Positions 20,417-31,116 of a stretch of DNA of 64,000 nucleotides are shown one piece after another. The first letter of the stretch is position 1. Every line of letters begins with the position of its first letter. Origin of the DNA: Notolepis coatsorum. Taxonomy: Eukaryota; Chordata; Actinopteri; Aulopiformes; Paralepididae. A program made the position numbers and the translations under genes. The notes below the pieces were generated by a model. That model was not told where the DNA came from and did no database searches. It saw nothing but the letters and a program-made list of their open reading frames with translations. Where the stretch lies: NCBI GenBank assembly GCA_963971535.1, contig OZ020589.1:83042860-83106859 (forward strand). The letters are read 5' to 3'.

Positions 20417-20789
20417 CCTCCTTACACCTAGTGTTATTTCTGGTTTTATTAAAGTTGTTGTTTGTTGCTAAACAAGAGGTATGTTTCTCAAGGATGCCCA
20501 ATGTATAATTTGAAACTATTTAATTAAATATGTAAAGCCGCTCAATTAGCCCTAGAAATTTATGGGCATGTTATATGTTATAATATCAAGTTTCTGGTAA
20601 TTTTGTTTTGTTTTATATTGTTTATAATATAGATTGGTGTTAGATATAGATATATCTATATATATGTATAATTTATGGATTTATGATTGGACTCTACTTT
20701 GATAGGTCATTCCTTTGGTCACATTGCACCGGCACACCTGCGTTGTGATGTCATTTCCTGCCGTGTCATGTCATGTAATTACCTGCCAG
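20417..20789 (+). other. PLE 3' untranslated region
   Basis: AT-rich, non-coding, directly downstream of the GIY-YIG stop. A TAGATATAGATATATCTATATA stretch near 20642 can fold. The sequence breaks at the hAT2 TSD and continues at 28053. Confidence 0.6.
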
Positions 20790-21210
20790 CAGTAGCGGCC
20801 GGTGTGAACTACATTTGGGTGGGCGCGGTGGGGGGGGGGGGGGGGTGAAGGGGGGCAAGCGGACAGCTCACAGGTGACCAAGTGGACAGCTGACGACATA
20901 ACGTTACCAACGTTAAGTCGAGTTACTACACTAGTACACGTATGATCAATGCAATAATGAACACATATATATATCTTGTCATTTTAAACAAGTTACCATT
21001 CATTCCTTCATCCATTATGCGTCAAATTAACAACAACAGAGAGAGAGCGAGAGAGAGAGAGAGAGAGAGAGAGACCGAATTAACTCACTGTTTACGTGGT
21101 CGAGGAGGGCTTGATAAAGTGTATAATTATGTCCACTGTTGTCCCACAGTCCCAGACCGTTGATGTATATCCACTCTGTCCAGACTGCATCCAGCTATTA
21201 GCCAAATAGC

Positions 21211-21242
<32 letters not shown>

Positions 21243-22871
21243 GAATGAGTCTGTCTTTGCCCATTTCCGCGTCGAACAGCCTGCAAACTACCTGGCGTTC
21301 TATCGCCCTGCTCTAAGACAAACTCTAACCTTAACCAACTTTGAAAGAGTGCCTAAGCTTAACCGTCGAAAGAACTTGCCGTCACGCTCTAAGACAAACT
21401 CTAACGTTACCTTAACCTACTTCGAACGATGAGTGGCTAGGCTTTCCCAGTGTAGAAACTGACGTCGGCCAATCAGAGAGCGTCTTCGAGAAATGCGGCT
21501 ACGGAAATTATTGACGCTGATGATGATTAGATGATAATAGATCGCTTGGAAACGCGCCCGGTTTCCATCATAATACATCTGTCGTAAATTGGTTAAATCA
21601 AAATGCCCAGTATAATACTATAGGATGGATCAAAATCATCTAGCGGTCTCTGGCAGAGCAACAAGGGGGTAAGGAGTCCAGAAAGGTTTGGTATGAAGGG
21701 AATGGTTACGTTGGTTTGGAGTTTGTTTAGAGATGGTTGAGGTGTGGGAATGGGGTGTATTTTTTCATTTAGACAAGGTGTCAGTCCCCTATTTCCCCCG
21801 CCTGTTAGGGTCCTTGGAAACAGGGTTGGCTATACGTCATGTTGTGTGTGTTATTGGTTGGATGTTTGTTTTGAACTGCGTTGTTATTATGTATGTGGAG
21901 TAGGTACCGGATGGGCGCTGGCCTGTCTGAGTACGGTTATGGTGGGACGAGTTGTAATATTCCTTGAAATAGGGGCTTGGAGTGTTTTCGTTCGGGTTCG
22001 AAACTGAAGGGAAAATGCTTTGGGCTGAGAAATGGCAGGTCTTTGGAAGTCAAGGATCTGTGAGGATATTGCTTAAGTATAGTGCGGGTGTCCATGAGTT
22101 TATGACATGAACAGCTGCGCTGTGCAACGATCAAGGATTTGGTGATCTAAATCACTAAACATTTATTTGTTCCCTTGATAGCAGTTGGAGGAAGAGGTCA
22201 ACACCAAGATTTTTGGTGTTGTAGGGGGAAAATGTGTTAATGTATAATGAAAATGAGATAATATATGAGATGAGATGTTAAGATGTAAATGTTTAAAGTA
22301 ATGTAGGGAGAAGTAAAAATTTGATTTCCATAGTAGGTTTTTAGAAGCAAACAGAGAAAGCAAGAAGGAGAGATTAATATTACATTTACACAGTCATTAC
22401 GCTGAGTTTGTCATTTAAAGTATATTATGAGATCAAAATGACAAATGATAGATAGGCTGTGTGGAACTGACGTTTGTATTCCCCAGAGAATCATGTGAGA
22501 GGAACACACAAGTGAATGGAACATCCAGTTTTCCGGTTGGACAAACGGACATAAACAAAGCTAAGGCCGTATCGTTATGTTCAAATAAATCACACCAAAT
22601 CTCTCTAAAAATATTAGTATAGAGATGCCCGACATTTCCAATGTGTAAAATATTGAGGAAATGAAAAGGGAAATGCCACTGATGTTAAGTGTGTGTGTTT
22701 TTTCTTTCTTTCTGCACAGGCTCGGCGAGGACAGATGGGGCTCTGACGAGTTCAATACCAACTGGGGAATACCGGCTATATAAGCCTTGGTATAAGTATG
22801 AATGATAAGCGATTTATCAATCCCTGTCTGCACCGGTCAAATCTGATAGTGTGAGTGATTTTTAACTCAAG

Positions 22872-23892
22872 TTGATAAAAATAGTTTTAGACACAGAGAA
22901 ACTTGTTTTTCCAAACGGTAATTGCAGGAGTGTTTTGAAAGTGGAGAGAATGTCGAATACACAGCAGGTTCACCTTGGTGAAATATTGATAGAAACAACT
23001 GAAGGTTTAGATGCAATAACAATAGCAAAAGTAGACAATCTGTCTATTTCAATAACTGGAGATGTCACCATAAAAGTGAAAAAGCGATGGCCAAAGATAT
23101 TCAGGCCTTTACAAAACCTTGTATTTAAGTATAGAAAAGGAGGTCGTTATAGACTGCATAGCCAAATAAAAAAACAGAAAAAGAAAGCATGAAGGGCGAT
23201 GAAAAGAAATAATGCCGGTAGTGGCAGCGTGCTGACAGCCTTTGCAGACACTCCCTGTAAAAGATTGATACCTGAAGTTAATCTGATTGAGTTGGATGTG
23301 ATGGAATTCCCTCAGGTGACCAGTATGATAGAGGGACTGGAAATAATGACTTTGATTCCAATACAGGAAGTCGTTCAGGAGAGAGAACCAGAGACAACTG
23401 TTTTACTCCAACCAGAGCCAATCCACGCTGGAGTGTCCATTGCAGGTGACTGCAATTTAACCAAGGGACAGAGAAAGCGACGGAGGAGAGCGGCGTGGTT
23501 ACAGCGGTCCCAGGAAGTCCACTCTGGCCGTACGGCTGGAACAGAGGCTGGACAGGGGTTGGGCACAGCGACGGAGTGGCCAGTAGATGGGACCAACAGC
23601 AGGTATGGGAATATACGTGAACAGTTTCCACAGCCCACCAGTTTCTCTTGTCCCCCAACACCAGAGCCAGAAGGAGAGGCGTGGGCCGGTGACAAGGAGC
23701 CAGCCAGCGAGGGCCAGGGTGGAGGAAGAGAGGATGATGTGCCTCTCTCCAGAAAGACAGAGAGCATTCACGGAAGCGTCCGAAAGACATGAGACAGTCC
23801 GTAGAAAACTGGTGGAGAAGCAGCTGGCGGTTGACCGAGTCACGCACGAGAGGGAAATGCTAGAACGAGAACTGGCGGAACAGACTGAGTGA
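22872..23892 (+). pseudogene. Gag-like N-terminal ORFs
   Basis: Two consecutive frames: 22872-23192 (106 codons, Lys-rich C-terminus) and 23199-23792 (197 codons, with a very basic KGQRKRRRRA patch and a Pro/Glu/Gly-rich tail), plus an overlapping third frame to 23892 that carries a coiled-coil-like RRKLVEKQL...EREMLERELAEQ segment. The shift between frames near 23760 looks like decay or a frameshift. I see no capsid major homology region. The Gag assignment depends on the zinc knuckles just downstream. Confidence 0.45.
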
Positions 23893-23899
23893 TGTAATT

Positions 23900-24346
23900 T
23901 TGGAAGTTATGTTTCGTACTGCAGAACAAGGACTCAGTGAACAAGAGATGTCACTTGCTCCGTTACCTGAACGGGGAGCTGAGCAGCGAGGGCATGGTGA
24001 TGAAAGCCGCAGGAGGGGTGAGTTTCCAGGCCCCTCCCAACAACAAGCCCGAAGGGCAGCGACTGAAAAGAACAGGTATGTGCCTCTCTCCTCCATAAAA
24101 CAGGACCTGCCAGGAGAGGACCGGAGGGGGGTGGACCTGTCGGGAGCTGTGGGATACCAGCCGAAGGACTGCTGGAGTTGTGGTGAACTGGGACACCTGG
24201 CCCGATCATGTGGCAAAGGGTGGCGGGCTCAGGAAGAGTCCATCAGACAGGTAGAGTCCATCAGAAGACAGACATGCTGGCCATGCGGAATATTGGGACA
24301 TTTTCAGAGGGAGTGTGTAAAGAGGTCGTGTCTGCAAAGGCCATAG
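23900..24346 (+). CDS. Nucleocapsid-like protein with two zinc knuckles
   Basis: 149-codon frame whose C-terminal third carries two CX2CX4HX4C knuckles, CWSCGELGHLARSC and CWPCGILGHFQREC, about 40 residues apart. The N-terminal part is acidic and Gln/Arg-rich, and the linker has a KNRYVPLSSIKQDL segment. Knuckles of this form bind RNA in retroviral and LTR-retrotransposon Gag proteins. It follows the Gag-like frames on the same strand. Other knuckle proteins (CNBP-like) have more and differently spaced repeats. Confidence 0.65.
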   Translation: MEVMFRTAEQGLSEQEMSLAPLPERGAEQRGHGDESRRRGEFPGPSQQQARRAATEKNRYVPLSSIKQDLPGEDRRGVDLSGAVGYQPKDCWSCGELGHLARSCGKGWRAQEESIRQVESIRRQTCWPCGILGHFQRECVKRSCLQRP

Positions 24347-26117
24347 GCTGAATAGAACGAGGTGGAAATGCAAGGTCTAACGCTCAGGAAGGAATAAAAT
24401 AATATATACAAAAAAATAAAATAATAATAATAATAATAGTAATAAATTAAATAAAAAATGCGACTGATTAGAATAAAAATAGAAAAGAAGATATATAGAT
24501 AGGTTAGATGGTTAGATTATGTGTGCAAGTTACTAAAATGGCTTGGAAGACTAACGAGGGTAAGTTGGCGGTGTAAGGGGATGAAGTAACTGGCTGATGC
24601 ATGGCTAATCGTACTAACGAAAATGGTGGTTTTAAACAGGAACAATGGAAAAAAAATTATATTAGACAGAGTAATAACAAAGGACTACTTCAGTAGTGAT
24701 TATACATACTTGATCCAAGGGTGGTCAAGGAGACTTATAAAAAAAAAAAAAAAAAAATTATTTTGTATTTCTTAGTTTTTACGGGGGTATTTATGCCTCT
24801 AGATGGTAGTTTAATTCTGTTCTATGGGTGTGTTGCATGAAGGCATTCGCATTTTTTGTTTATTTTTTTGCAATTTTCTTTGTTTTTGTTTATATTCTCT
24901 ATTTTTTTTAAGTGTAAGTGTTGGGAAAACATGTTTATCTGTCCATAGGTAAGCTCTGTAGGTTTTGGTCGCCATTGGCCAAATAGTTTTCATGTAGGGT
25001 GCGGACATGTGTAATTGATAATTGGCTTATGGGGGACTCTGCACCGGCTTGTTGAGGGCTGGCGGAGTGTGTGGATGATGTGTGTTTAAGGGGACTGTGG
25101 TTTGTTACCATGCATATAGGTTCTGTTGGTGAATTGGCCTCGTCAAGAGCTGGCTGTCCGGACCGAGGAGACTGTCTGGAAATAAGGTATGATAGTGTAA
25201 TAAATGGTTATTCCACTCTCAAGGGTGGTGTAGTTAGTGTTGTGTTGAACTTGAGATATTTGATCTAGTAAAATAGTACAGCACAAAAATGAATGAGACG
25301 AAGGTGATTTAATTGAATGATAACCTAAGAAGCCGTGGAATATATAGATAACTAAATTTGGAAAAAATGTATTGTCAATGCAGAACAGTAGAGATGTATC
25401 TGAGCGAAAATGTGATCTTCCAATCAAATTGTGTGTTTGTAAATAACAAATCCAAAAAGCAAAAAGGACAGAGGGAAAATCGTTTCCTTCTGTGGAAAAT
25501 CGGAGCAGTACCAGGACTGCCCACAACCAAGAAGAAACTGTGGTTAGCACAAAATACAACGAGGAGCAACGGTCAAAACAATTTAGCAGTAAAGACCTCA
25601 GGAGGTTTGAACAGGGATAACTGACAGGGCTGGAAGCTAAGGGAAATGGACTTCAGATGGTCCTTTCGAGGGAGAAATAAAACATTTTATGGTTTCGTGT
25701 TTAAGTCTCCTTCGTTTTTATTAGAACTGTTAGTCTTTTATTGGCGTGATGTAATAATCTTTTCTTGCAGAGTCAATTACACAAAATAGACACATTGATT
25801 AATTACATGGATAAAATAGTCTAAACAAAAAAGCTGATAAGTTTGGAAGCAAATTCTTGTATGATTACCTTCCAATAGACGACATGGAGTCAAAATTGAA
25901 ATAACTGATAAATGTGTGTGACTGGGGAAGAGACTAACGAGGGTGGGGGGAAAGAGTGAAAGATGGTTATACAACTGTACAGAAGGAAATGGTTATGAAA
26001 TGGTGGTTTTTGTAATTTTTGTGATTTAAAAAAATAAATAAAAAATGTTTAAGTTTTAAAGCAATATTATATAATTTTGATTTTGAAATTTACTGGTTAC
26101 ATAATGAGAATAGAACC
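24347..26117. other. Internal LTR-element sequence without a recognised gene
   Basis: AT-rich, with short frames at 25071-25268 and 25358-25624 that I cannot assign. The position would suit pol/env, but no RT, integrase or envelope motifs are visible, so these genes are deleted or were never present. Confidence 0.5.
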
Positions 26118-26131
26118 CTCAGAGAAGGGAT

Positions 26132-27590
26132 TGTCGTAAATTGGTTAAATCAAAATGCCCAGTATAATACTATAGGATGGATCAAAATCATCTAGCGGTC
26201 TCTGGCAGAGCAACAAGACACCAAAAGCAACCCTTCCCCCTGTCACATAGCTTCTACAGCAAGGCCACCGAGGTAATTTAGATAAAAACAGACTAAATGG
26301 CATAGAATGGAAAATCTTCCCTCACACAACGGAGAGTGATTGAGTAGACCCACTAACTAACTTTAGGTCATAAAATGGCAGCCTGAAGGCTGAATGGAAG
26401 AAACCGGTAGAATGTATGTTTACTTTAGCTAGAAGACCAAACAGGCCACTCTGAAATACCCACTGTTAGGTGAGTAGATAATCTATTTAAAGCTGTATGG
26501 GGGCCGCGTTCAGGGACACCTGGTTGACTCATTCTAAAAGGAAACTATGTTAAGTAAGTGCCTAAAGTTGGATCAACAGTAAGACTCTGTCTGCTGAAAA
26601 CAGAGGTAAAATAGAGTTATAACAAATCTAAATACAAATAATAAAGACAGAATGATCAGGAAATATTCTGCCCAATAGAACCAATAAACTAAAGACTAAA
26701 CCATTTTAGTTTAGAACTAAAATAGAAAGATATGGATCAATTCAGAGTTAAAAGTAAGCTGTCAAACAGAATCACATTAGACTATTGGTTAAGAAAACAT
26801 AAGTAGTAAAACAGTGATAAAACAAAAGTTAGAACTACCAATTTAAACTTGTATAGGATAAAAGTTGATCAGATCAGTAAAAACAGTGTTTAAAAGATAT
26901 ACCAGGTTATAGAAATCGGGAGAAAGAATGGTATTACTCTAGTTAATAAATAGAAAGTAATCTAAACATGAAATTCCGTATAAAACAATGCATTTCACAA
27001 CACAAGTGATTTGAAGTAAAACGGCTTATAGAAAATAGGCTTGTCCCCGCTATAGGAAGATCCGTCAGGGGTCACCTTGTAAAGCCGTTTCGCAAGACCA
27101 GGATGACGTGTCACTAAAAGGGGATACCTTCTATAAGTATTCAGCCAATAGAGAAGCGATGTCTCTGTTTTGACGTCACAGAACGGGGCAGGAAAAGTGG
27201 GAGGAGTTTTCTCTTCTTAACTACAGGTGGAAGCTGATCGAGAGACACAGCCACAGACACAGACGGAGACAGAGGCGACTCGCAGCAGGGATCCACAGAG
27301 AGAAAGACGAAAACGAGCGCTCCCCCAGCTCTGAGATCACGGAAGGCCTCGTGTTGCCGGGCCAACCAGCAGCAAACAAAGGTGTTGCCAAGACAACCAA
27401 ACCAGGAGAAGACGCTCTGAGCGGCATCAGCCGATCAGACAATGGACCAACTGCCAAACCGAAGACGATGATTAGATATAGAAAGAAAATCCAGTACTTA
27501 TTTGATTCATCTAGTTTGTGTTTATTGGAAATGGAATAAACACAGCTTTGCTTTATTCAAAAACCATCTCGTCAGTGCTTCCTTCCTACA
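26132..27590 (+). repeat. 3' LTR of the Gag-bearing element
   Basis: Starts TG after a purine tract and ends CA (TTCCTACA). Promoter-like features: CCAAT at about 27144, TATAAG at 27132-27137, TGACGTCA (CRE) at 27171-27178. The poly(A) signal AATAAA is at 27535-27540, about 50 bp before the end, as expected for R-U5. No matching full 5' LTR is present. Confidence 0.6.
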
Positions 27591-28052
27591 ACCGAACCAC
27601 ATTGAAATGCAAACAACGCAGAGTAGAAGGGTAATTTCCACTATACGATCAAGAGATACGATAGACATTTAATGATTATTACGTCACATCATATTTCAAC
27701 GCACAGCGAATTATGCACTGATTGGCTGCGACAGTACAGGGATGAAACCAGTGCACGCCCACTGTGAGCGCTATGCGTCTAGCCCAGGAGAAATGCGGCT
27801 ATGGAAAGTATAGAGGCGGTATTATTCTCTAACAGACAGTCACTTCCTGTTCATGAAAACAATTATTTACATTCGATATATTAAAGTTATATTGTGCATT
27901 GGAAACACAAACATACTTAAAATGAGTAAATATTATTCATTTTAAACATGTTTATTTGATTTCTAGGGCTCTAAAAAAATTAAATTCTTCTTCTTCTCTC
28001 TTTTCACCAGGGAGGGCGGCGCTCTAGCGCCCCCATTGACCAGCCGCCACTG

Positions 28053-28209
28053 CCTGCCAGGTGTATTTAACTACCATCTTGAATGTATTTCCATTGCTAG
28101 CCATATCACTGAAGAAGGACATTGTCCGAAACATGTCTGCTATCTATTCAGGCTGCCATTAAAAACATTGAACCTGAGAGTGCTGGTCCGGCTACCCTGC
28201 TTTTTGATA
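28053..28209 (+). other. PLE 3' terminal region
   Basis: Continues the PLE after hAT2. It contains the hammerhead-like core and the block CTGAGAGTGCTGGTCCGG (about 28168-28186), which recurs in inverted form near 29495, so it marks a repeated PLE end. Confidence 0.65.
28100..28145 (+). ncRNA. Hammerhead-like ribozyme core in the PLE end
   Basis: CTGAAGA (28109-28115), stem II GGAC-ATT-GTCC (28117-28127), GAAA (28128-28131), then a minimal self-complementary stem III ACATGT ending in the cleavage triplet GTC (28135-28137). Bases on both sides (ATATCA before, TGCTAT after) can pair as stem I with one mismatch. All invariant hammerhead boxes are present in order. Hammerhead motifs with very short stem III are known in PLE terminal repeats; activity here is inferred. 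Confidence 0.7.
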
Positions 28210-28223
28210 TATGTTTGTTGTGT

Positions 28224-28690
28224 TAAAGATAAATAAAGATCAATCAATTAATCAATCAATATATTCATGATCCCACTCCTATGTCATCAACACATAGTTT
28301 AGTATTGAGTGACTATGTGGCATTTGTGAGCAGACATGTACATTTACTAAACAAATGACCATTGTAGCTGCTATGCCTTGTGAATGTTCAATAGATGGCT
28401 GTGAAAACATTTCATGTTTCCAAAATGAGACAAATGAAAATCTGTGTTCATGAGGTTTTGAAGCCCTACATAGTTTTTGGGGTCGTTTTTGGGGTAATGA
28501 CCTGCCTATATACAAACAAGCCAAATGTTGTTTACTTTGTTTCAAATATGTGTTTTGGATTTGCGTTTATGTTATGTTATACTTCTAAGCGTTTGCAAGT
28601 AATTCTAGAGTTCCCTTATTCTCCCTTCCCAGAGGTAGAGCTTAACGGCTAAATCCATGTTACAAATGTAAACAAATGTAAATAAATGTG
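28224..28690. other. Non-coding flank right of the PLE
   Basis: An AATCAATCAATTAATC run next to the TSD, then unique-looking sequence. Short frames at 28279-28652 show no family features. Confidence 0.45.
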
Positions 28691-28694
28691 TACA

Positions 28695-29440
28695 GCAGCG
28701 TGGCTACATGAGTAGAGCTCCAGACTCATGATTGGAAGATCACCGGTTCAAGCCCCGGTCAAGGCCGTTGACAGAAAGTGGTGTTGTTGTCCAGCAGGGG
28801 ACACTCTGTCCTCTGGACTTATCAGTAACAATGCCCCTGTTACAGTGATAGGGACGTGTGAATACTTTACGCAAGCAAGTTGTCCTTTTGCGCGATCTGA
28901 TTGGCCACTGATGTTTCTGGTTATGTGACATGTGCGCCCAATCGTGTGACGGCAAGTTCTTTGGACAGTTAAGCTTAGGCGCTCTTTTGAAGTTGGTTAA
29001 GGTTAGAGTTTGTCTTAGAGCATGGCGATAGCCCTGATTCCAAACTCTAACCTTAACCAACTGAGAAAGAGTTGCCTAAGCTTAACCAGTGATAAACTAG
29101 GCGTTAGGTCGTTTGCAGGCTGTTCGACGCGGAAATGGGCTAAGACACTGCTCGTCATGCGATTGGGCGCACATGTCACATGACCAGAAACGTGCGTGGC
29201 CAATCAGAGCGCAAAACGGGAACGCGGAAGGACAACTTGCTTGTGGGAAGTATAGACACCGTACAGCTGTGAGTGCCGTCCTTTGGATGAGACATTATGA
29301 CTTTGGTCATTAAAGAACCCAGGACACCTATCGTAAAGAGTAGGGGGTTCCCCGATGTTCCTGGCCAAACTCCCAATCAGGTCTCTGACATCAAGGCCAC
29401 CTAATCATCCCTTCCCCTTAATTGGCTGATATCAATCCAT
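28695..29440 (+). mobile_element. tRNA-derived SINE split by a palindromic MITE
   Basis: The left part has a tRNA-like head: an A-box-like TGGCTACATGAGTAGAGC and a B box GGTTCAAGCCC (about 28744-28754). The body resumes after the insertion with GCCGTCCTTTGGATGAGAC, GGTCATTAAAGAACCCAGG and CCTGGCCAAACTCCC, the body of a common fish SINE. Pieces are 28695-28871 and 29244-29440. Confidence 0.7.
28872..29243. mobile_element. Palindromic MITE, 372 bp
   Basis: Long inverted arms of about 95 bp starting CAAGCAAGTTGTCCTT, with shared TTTGCGC..CTGATTGGCCAC and ATGTGACATGTGCGCCCAAT, and a central second inverted repeat around GGTTAAGGTTAGAGTTTG. No ORF; TSD not identified. Confidence 0.7.
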
Positions 29441-29469
29441 ATCTCGTGAGCCGTTCAGCCATTGTGTAG

Positions 29470-29550
29470 TGTGATGTGTGGAAGAAAGCAGGAGGCCGGA
29501 CCAGCACTCTCAGATTTAAAAAGTTTTAATGGCACAAAGCCATACTTTAC
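29470..29550 (-). mobile_element. PLE 3' end fragment
   Basis: Reverse complement of the PLE terminal block: on the minus strand it reads GCCATTAAAACTTT..., CTGAGAGTGCTGGTCCGG, CCTGCTTTC. No hammerhead core in this piece. Confidence 0.55.
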
Positions 29551-30106
29551 TGAATCACTGTAGTGACAGCAATTGCAGTTAGTCTGGTTGACAGACCACA
29601 GTTGACGTTAGCTAACAATAATATACTTAAAACAACCTAACAACCTATACCCAGGGCCGCCTCAGGGGGTGTGCGAGCAGTGCGGTCGCACAGGGCCGCG
29701 CGGGAAGGGGGGCCTCGCCAAAAAAAAAAACATTTTATTTTTTTATAATTTTCTATTATTTTATTATTTTTTTGCGAGGTCCCCCTTCCCGCAAGGCCCT
29801 TTTTCATCACAGACCTAAAATCTAGTTTTGCTTATATGCTTATATATTTCACATTAGACACGTTTGTAGAATGTGTCTGACTTGTTCCTAGCTCTACGGC
29901 TCTGCAGATACACTATTGGAGCTCTGAGGCTCTGCAGCAGACATACTATTGGTTTCAACGAAGGGAGGGGTTACATGTGTACACTCGGCCGGCGTGCGTC
30001 AGCTGCGTCTGACTATTTCGCGCGTGCAGCATTGGAGGTTATGCCAGCCAAGACGAAGAGGACGGTCGTTCGGCAGATGGACTGAAGATGAAAGTTGTTG
30101 CATGTT

Positions 30107-30430
30107 AGAAAGTTCAGTCAGGCTAGCCATGTCGGCTTAGCTAAAGGCAGGGACAGCTAGTTAGCTTTAGCTACGTTATAATATCGAGTGCTAACGCGTG
30201 GTTCAGTCGGGATAGCCATGTCGGCTAGTAGCTTAGCTAAAGGCTAACTAGCGTTAGCTAACGCTAGCTATCGAGTGCTAACGTGTGGTTCAGTCGGGCT
30301 AGCCATGTCGGCTAGTAGCTTAGCTAAAGGCTAACTAGCGTTAGCTACGTTAGCGAGTGCTAACGTGTGGTTCAGTCGGGCTAGCCATGTCGGCTAGTAC
30401 CTTAGCTAAAGGCTAACTAGCGTTAGCTGG
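30107..30430. repeat. GTTAGC/GCTAGC-rich tandem repeat, about 4 units of 80-88 bp
   Basis: Each unit runs GTTCAGTCGGGCTAGCCATG, TCGGCTAGTAGCTTAGC, TAAAGGCTAACTAGCG, ending GAGTGCTAACGTGTG. Length varies by loss or gain of internal TAGC blocks. Confidence 0.9.
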
Positions 30431-30527
30431 CCATCATCACCAGGTGAGAGAGGGGAAAACAAACGCACGTCACAAATGATGGATTCAGTTCACCTCCAAT
30501 ACCTGTTATTATCCTTGTCACATTTTC

Positions 30528-30571
30528 ACCTCTCTCTCTCTCTCGCTCTCTCTCTCTTTTTCTCTTTCTCT

Positions 30572-30664
<93 letters not shown>
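30528..30664. repeat. (CT)n microsatellite
   Basis: CT dinucleotides with scattered TTT interruptions, adjoining the LINE 3' end. Confidence 0.97.
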
Positions 30665-30665
<1 letters not shown>

Positions 30666-30666
30666 A

Positions 30667-31116
30667 ATTCAATTCAAATGGGCTTTATTGACATGGGAAA
30701 CATACGTTTACATTGCCAAAGCCAAACAAAACAATCAAACAGATAAAACAAAAGAAATCAGTACATTACAGAAGGAATTTCTTGTACAGTCTTTATGGTG
30801 GTTGTATTCCGTTGGATGTCCTTTTCTTGTCACAGCAGCTCACAAATCTGGCTGCTGTGTTTGCACATTCTTGTATTTCTCCCAGTAGGTATGGGAGTTT
30901 TGAGTTATTGTCCATGTTTTCAAAGTCTCTTTGGGTGTTTGCAATTTGTGGGAAGTATATGTCTCTGATGTCTTGGTATAGTGGGCAGGTTGTTAAGAAG
31001 TGGAGCTCGGTTTCCACCTCATCTTGTGTGCAGTGGGTGCATAGTCTGTCTTCGCTTGGGAGCCAGGTCTGCCTATGGCGGCCTTTCTCGATGGCTAGGA
31101 TGTGCTCGCTGAGTCT
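30667..31116 (-). pseudogene. LINE C-terminal fragment with a Cys-His motif
   Basis: Minus-strand frame RLSEHILAIEKGRHRQTWLP, then CTHCTQDEVETELHFLTTC (CX2CX9HX4C) and CPLYQDIRDIYFPQIAN, ending near 30793; the 3' UTR runs to 30667 (ATTCAAATGGGCTTTATTGA). The same family lies on the plus strand at 35790-36355 and 45780-46000. This is a non-LTR element C-terminus; the clade cannot be fixed. RT and endonuclease are absent. Confidence 0.7.

Larger units (their letters stand above)
21580..27590 (+). mobile_element. Gag-bearing LTR element with no visible pol
   Basis: An identical 86-bp block beginning TGTCGTAAATTGG occurs at 21580-21665 and 26132-26217. The second is preceded by a purine tract (AGAGAAGGGAT) and runs on into LTR-like sequence with TATA, CRE and AATAAA; the first is followed directly by internal sequence. 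I read this as a 5' LTR deleted after 86 bp, Gag-like ORFs, and a full 3' LTR of about 1.46 kb. The alternative is an element with 86-bp terminal repeats (flanks ACATC and ACACC). No protease, RT, integrase or env recognised. Confidence 0.6.
20790..28052 (+). mobile_element. hAT element 2, 7263 bp, perfect 8-bp TSD
   Basis: Ends CAGTAGCGGCCGGT and, inverted, CAGTGGCGGCTGGT; perfect 8-bp duplication CCTGCCAG at 20782-20789 and 28053-28060. The bulk is an LTR element (21580-27590); without it the hAT is about 1.25 kb, holds a G-run, (GA)n near 21041-21073, (GTT)n near 21211-21242, and no transposase. Strand is arbitrary. Confidence 0.9.
9820..28223 (+). mobile_element. Penelope-like element with three nested insertions (composite span)
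   Basis: The outer limits are a 14-bp direct repeat, TATGTTTGTTGTGT, at 9820-9833 and 28210-28223, read as the PLE target-site duplication. PLE segments are 9834-9850, 13904-15467, 18959-20789 and 28053-28209. They are separated by hAT1 (9851-13903), a LINE (15468-18958) and hAT2 (20790-28052). Removing these gives about 3.6 kb: a 5'-truncated coding region with RT and GIY-YIG domains, a 3' untranslated part, and a terminal region with a hammerhead-like core. 5' truncation is inferred because coding sequence starts immediately after the repeat. Confidence 0.75.

Noticed and set aside
22163-22833. Minus-strand small ORFs in the LTR element
   Set aside because: Antisense to the Gag-like transcript, AT-driven, no motifs.
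28695-28770. Functional tRNA gene
   Set aside because: A- and B-box-like motifs exist, but the cloverleaf is imperfect and the segment continues into a SINE body.
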